Shown: positions 5,276 to 7,587 of the stretch, piece after piece
Numbering within the stretch: the first letter of the stretch is position 1
Layout: every line of letters begins with the position of its first letter
Assembly (NCBI RefSeq): GCF_021648855.1
Contig: NZ_JAKJHX010000174.1
Span: forward strand, 1-7,587
Source: Tychonema litorale BBK16
Lineage (GTDB): Bacteria > Cyanobacteriota > Cyanobacteriia > Cyanobacteriales > Microcoleaceae
Direction of reading: 5' to 3'
DNA length: 7,587 nucleotides
Program-made: the position numbers and the translations under genes
Notes under the pieces: model-generated
Told to the model about the DNA's origin: nothing
What the model saw: the letters and a program-made list of their open reading frames with translations, nothing else
Database searches by the model: none

Positions 5276-6244
5276 CTAATGCCTACGGGTCGATTTTGGT
5301 ACAAAAATTAGGCCGTGGACGGCTGCACTCAAATAACCAATTTGACCCCAAGCAAAAACTAAGTTTTCAAATCGCAGGGCTGGATCTCTAATATATTTAA
5401 AAGATTTGTAGACACCTCTTAACATTCTTTCACCCCCGTGCCAAAGCTGAACAATACCGGCTCGATTTGACAACTGTTCCCGGTAACACTCGCTGATGCC
5501 TTGCCACCACCCGCGCTCTACAAACCACGCTTTTTTAAGGCGGGAGGAAGCTACATTGTGAAGCACCAGGGCTTCCGGGAGATAAACTACCTGCCAACCT
5601 AGCTCTAAAGCTAATTCTGTAGCCCTCAATTCTTCGTTTGACAACAATTTTTGACCTACTCGACCGAGTTTGACATCAAAGCCACCAATTTGTGCTAAAA
5701 AAGTGCGCCGAATTGAGTAGTTTACACCTCTGGGAGTCAATCGGGCCTCGGTCACGTAGACGCAAGTTTCTCCTAAATCATATACTCCCAAATTCTCTGC
5801 CAATCCGGGGGAAAGCCAGTTGGGAGGGCTGACTCCACAAGGCCACAGCAAATTGACTTTTCCACCAGCTACGGCGAGTTTTTGATTGCTTTGATAAGCG
5901 CTGTGCAGTATCCTGAGCCAACTGGACTCAGCAACAGCATCATCGTCGAGATAAGCTAATATTTCGCTCTCTGCTACTCTCGCACCGGTGTTCCGGGCTA
6001 CTGACAAGCCGAGTTCGGGTTCCCAGATGTACTTCAGGTGGGGGTTGGGGAGTCTTGCTTCTACGACTTCGCGGGTGCGGGTTTTTGAGCTGTCGGGGCT
6101 GGCATAATCGCTAGAAGCATTATCCACTACTACTACTTCAAAGTTGTCGGGAAAATCCTGTACCAGCAAGCTGTCGATCGCAGCGCCTAGATAGCTGTGA
6201 CGATTGTGGGTGCAAATTATTGCTGATATCTGAGGTTTTGGCAT
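5276..6244 (-). CDS. Family 2 glycosyltransferase
   Basis: This 322-residue GT-A enzyme probably adds a sugar during surface polysaccharide synthesis. The fold opens with ISAIICTHNR (6-15). D41 in VVDNASSD should contact the nucleotide, and D100-D102 in AYLDDDAV form the metal-binding DxD. GGFDVKLGR (187-195) follows a conserved NYSIRR (175-180), and E204/E205 (SNEELRATELALELGW) occupy the place of the usual ED catalytic-base motif. Moderately hydrophobic C-terminal segments (about 290-315) suggest contact with the membrane. The ATG at 6244 places the first strand at residue 6, normal for the family, and no Shine-Dalgarno sequence is visible. It is the first gene of a likely two-gene unit with the WaaE-like enzyme and is divergent from cobU. 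The donor and acceptor sugars cannot be deduced. The gap 5174-5275 between the two enzymes holds nothing I can identify. Confidence 0.88.
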   Translation of the reverse strand: MPKPQISAIICTHNRHSYLGAAIDSLLVQDFPDNFEVVVVDNASSDYASPDSSKTRTREVVEARLPNPHLKYIWEPELGLSVARNTGARVAESEILAYLDDDAVAESSWLRILHSAYQSNQKLAVAGGKVNLLWPCGVSPPNWLSPGLAENLGVYDLGETCVYVTEARLTPRGVNYSIRRTFLAQIGGFDVKLGRVGQKLLSNEELRATELALELGWQVVYLPEALVLHNVASSRLKKAWFVERGWWQGISECYREQLSNRAGIVQLWHGGERMLRGVYKSFKYIRDPALRFENLVFAWGQIGYLSAAVHGLIFVPKSTRRH

Positions 6245-6309
6245 AAATAACAGCTTGAGAAATGCTGGGAAGCTCGATCGAGTTTGTCTGGTATTGTCTA
6301 GTCAATGCT

Positions 6310-6338
6310 ATTATCGCTTAAAAATCAATGGCAATCAA
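6310..6338 (-). promoter_or_regulatory. Candidate sigma-70 promoter for the glycosyltransferase pair
   Basis: On the minus strand TTGATT (6338-6333) and GATAAT (6315-6310) are separated by exactly 17 bases and match the -35 and -10 consensus at 4 and 5 of 6 positions. Transcription would begin near 6303, leaving a leader of about 60 bases before ATG 6244. That leader contains the 10-base palindrome CTCGATCGAG (6273-6282), a conceivable operator, although CGATCG is abundant in this genome. The promoter overlaps the region just upstream of cobU. Confidence 0.4.
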
Positions 6339-6341
6339 ACA

Positions 6342-6362
6342 AATCACGAATCACAAATCACA
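6342..6362. repeat. Heptamer tandem repeat abutting the cobU start codon
   Basis: Three 7-base units, AATCACG, AATCACA and AATCACA, run without a gap to base 6362. A fourth degenerate unit, AATGACT (6363-6369), contains the ATG of cobU. The array occupies the place where a ribosome binding site would be, so cobU has no Shine-Dalgarno sequence. Because 7 is not a multiple of 3, gain or loss of a unit would change the frame between the ATG at 6328 and cobU. Confidence 0.65.
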
Positions 6363-6363
6363 A

Positions 6364-6912
6364 ATGACTAAAATAATCTTAGTAACCGGGCCTGCTAGGT
6401 CTGGTAAAAGTGAATGGGCAGAAACTATGGCTGCCGATTCGTCTAAACAAGTAATTTATGTGGCTACTGGTGAAGTTGATCCCACGGATTTGGAGTGGCA
6501 AAGTCGCATTGAAGAGCACCGCTGCCGCCGTCTCCCTAATTGGAAAACTCTGGAAGTGCCGATCGACTTATCAGCAGTTGTGCGATCGGCTCAATCTTCA
6601 GAATGCTTGTTAATTGATTCGGTGGGAACTTGGACGGCAAATCTTTTAGAACAAGCAGCGCCTGTTTGGGAACAAACGCAGCAAGATTTGATTGCTAGTT
6701 TAAAGTCAGCCACAGCGGATGTAATTTTGGTAGGAGAGGAAACGGGATGGGGAGTAGTGCCTGCTTATCCGGCCGGGCGGCTGTTTCGCGATCGCCTGGG
6801 CACCCTGGTGCGCCACATCGGGGCGATCGCTGATACAGTTTATCTAGCCACCGGCGGTTACGTCTTGAATCTCAGGACTTTGGGTACACCGTTGCCAGCT
6901 AAAAATCTCTAG
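6364..6912 (+). CDS. cobU: Adenosylcobinamide kinase / adenosylcobinamide-phosphate guanylyltransferase
   Basis: CobU (also called CobP) phosphorylates adenosylcobinamide and then transfers GMP to it, giving adenosylcobinamide-GDP for the lower-ligand step of vitamin B12 (pseudocobalamin in many cyanobacteria) synthesis. At 182 residues it has the family length. The P-loop GPARSGKS is at 9-16. H52, in EEHRCRRLPNW, matches the histidine that is guanylylated in Salmonella CobU (H46). LIDSVGTWTANLL (83-95) and EETGWGVVPAYPAGRLFRD (125-143) are the other family blocks, ending with VYLATGGYVLNL. I take ATG 6364 because it puts the first beta strand and P-loop at the usual distance; an in-frame ATG at 6328 would add 12 residues encoded mostly by heptamer repeats. 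No other cobalamin gene is in view. Such scattering of cob genes is normal in cyanobacteria. Confidence 0.95.
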   Translation: MTKIILVTGPARSGKSEWAETMAADSSKQVIYVATGEVDPTDLEWQSRIEEHRCRRLPNWKTLEVPIDLSAVVRSAQSSECLLIDSVGTWTANLLEQAAPVWEQTQQDLIASLKSATADVILVGEETGWGVVPAYPAGRLFRDRLGTLVRHIGAIADTVYLATGGYVLNLRTLGTPLPAKNL

Positions 6913-7030
6913 TCCGGCGTGGCGATCGACTTGAAATAAAACATAGATTTGGCAGTCAAAAATTTCCACTCAAAGTAAGTTACAATGTTTAAAATTAAAA
7001 GTAAAAAATAAACACTAGATAACTTTAATC

Positions 7031-7046
7031 ACTCTTGAGAAAGAGT
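7031..7046 (+). other. Hairpin with GNRA-type loop in the leader of the last gene
   Basis: ACTCTT (7031-7036) and AAGAGT (7041-7046) pair perfectly around GAGA, a GNRA tetraloop. It lies 57 bases before the ATG at 7104 and is not followed by a T-run, so it does not look like a terminator of cobU. The rest of the gap 6913-7103 is AT-rich, and I find no convincing promoter or ribosome binding site in it. Confidence 0.3.
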
Positions 7047-7103
7047 CGGAAATTCAGCTTTCAAGTCTAAGATAAAAAAACGGTTGAAGAATCAAAAAAA
7101 ACT

Positions 7104-7526
7104 ATGGCATCAGAAAGTCAAGTTAGAAAATATCTTGCTTATTGGTTTCAATTAGGCAAAAAAGTATTAATTCGCAGCGGTTCTGAAGGGCTGTTGCCTC
7201 AAACGGTGATCGCGGGCGATCGCTACAGCCCCGAATTTGAAGAATGCTGGCAAAAAATAATCTCCCCCGACAGCCAAGACTCCTATCTGCAAGGCACTGA
7301 CGAAACGATCGCCCAACTGCTGACATCAGCTTGGGACATCAGCCCCTGCGCCCGCTGTGCTATGCCGATACCACTCCGCGATCCGGGAATGCCTCCAGAG
7401 TTGTGTCCCTGTAACGACTTAGACAACTGGCCTAATACTGAAATACCCCAACCTCGATCGCCCGTCAGTACGAAATTGCAATTATCAAGTATGTGCGATC
7501 GACTTCGAGGAAACGACGGGGAGTAG
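7104..7526 (+). CDS. Small cysteine-motif protein of unknown function
   Basis: I do not recognise a named family, although the sequence has the look of a conserved cyanobacterial hypothetical protein. It has 140 residues. The N-terminal half (1-75) appears to be a compact globular domain opening with a helix (SQVRKYLAYWFQLGKKVLI). The second half holds CARC (C82, C85) and CPC (C101, C103), fifteen residues apart, a spacing compatible with a single zinc site. After it comes a proline-rich, probably disordered stretch (NTEIPQPRSPV) and a tail that is likely not conserved. No signal peptide or membrane segment is present. The start is ATG 7104, with the A-rich stretch AAAAAAACT before it and no Shine-Dalgarno sequence. 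The 191-base gap after cobU suggests its own transcript. Zinc binding is inference from cysteine spacing. Confidence 0.75.
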   Translation: MASESQVRKYLAYWFQLGKKVLIRSGSEGLLPQTVIAGDRYSPEFEECWQKIISPDSQDSYLQGTDETIAQLLTSAWDISPCARCAMPIPLRDPGMPPELCPCNDLDNWPNTEIPQPRSPVSTKLQLSSMCDRLRGNDGE

Positions 7527-7558
7527 GACGGAGAGTGGGAGAGACGGCTGGCTACTAA

Positions 7559-7587
7559 TGCCCAATGCCCAATGCCCAATTCCCAAT
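7559..7587. repeat. Heptamer tandem repeat TGCCCAA, continuing past the right edge
   Basis: Three perfect units of TGCCCAA (7559-7579) are followed by TTCCCAA (7580-7586) and then the first base of another possible unit. Repeats of this type are well known in cyanobacterial genomes as short tandemly repeated repetitive (STRR) sequences. The array is cut by the window edge, so its length is unknown. The stretch 7527-7558 before it is purine-rich (GGACGGAGAGTGGGAGAG), with no gene. Confidence 0.85.

Noticed and set aside
6273..6282. CTCGATCGAG palindrome as a specific operator
   Set aside because: CGATCG-containing sequences are very common in this DNA because of HIP1 and related sites, so one palindrome in a leader is weak evidence. 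It is mentioned only within the promoter entry.
6981..6986. TACAAT as -10 box for the last gene
   Set aside because: The hexamers 16-18 bases upstream are plain A-rich sequence with no likeness to TTGACA, and there is no extended -10 motif.
7559..7587. Start of a CRISPR array at the right edge
   Set aside because: The units are 7 bases and directly adjacent, with no spacers between them, so this is a simple tandem repeat.

Overview
The window looks like chromosomal DNA of a filamentous, non-marine cyanobacterium, possibly of the Microcoleus/Oscillatoria type; that genus-level guess is inference. The main evidence is the cyanobacterial octamer HIP1 (GCGATCGC), found at least 11 times in 7.6 kb (at 805, 912, 1674, 1785, 1861, 3401, 3704, 5036, 6788, 6823 and 7216). 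Intergenic DNA is also crowded with heptamer tandem repeats and short interspersed palindromes, another cyanobacterial habit. No start codon has a clear Shine-Dalgarno sequence. There is no rRNA, tRNA, CRISPR array, transposase or phage gene.

Layout, left to right. (1) The 3' end of an unrecognised acidic protein enters from the left edge on the + strand. It converges on a large minus-strand gene for an exported phospholipase-D-superfamily protein, which carries an EF-hand calcium loop inside its first half and a ComEA-like helix-hairpin-helix DNA-binding tail. (2) Divergent from it is a small protein with a zinc knuckle joined to a region that resembles the RelE/ParE fold. (3) After a repeat-rich gap comes a PLP-dependent cysteine desulfurase of the IscS/NifS class. 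(4) A cluster of palindromic repeats separates this from two minus-strand family-2 glycosyltransferases. They are probably co-transcribed from a promoter near 6310-6338 and probably build a surface polysaccharide. (5) On the + strand follow cobU, for cobalamin nucleotide-loop assembly, and a small cysteine-containing protein of unknown function.

These genes do not form one pathway; the window reads as a patchwork of short transcription units. Intergenic stretches are all shorter than about 210 bases. Most hold repeats: degenerate or exact heptamer arrays at 314, 2700, 6342 and 7559, a long inverted repeat at 2717-2781, a double palindrome at 4101-4162, and a repeat at 4199-4244 that has become the coding sequence for the last 15 residues of a glycosyltransferase.

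The best candidates for new biology are the calcium-loop/PLD/HhH exported protein and the orphan zinc-knuckle plus RelE-like protein. I do not see a complete multi-gene defence or mobile system.
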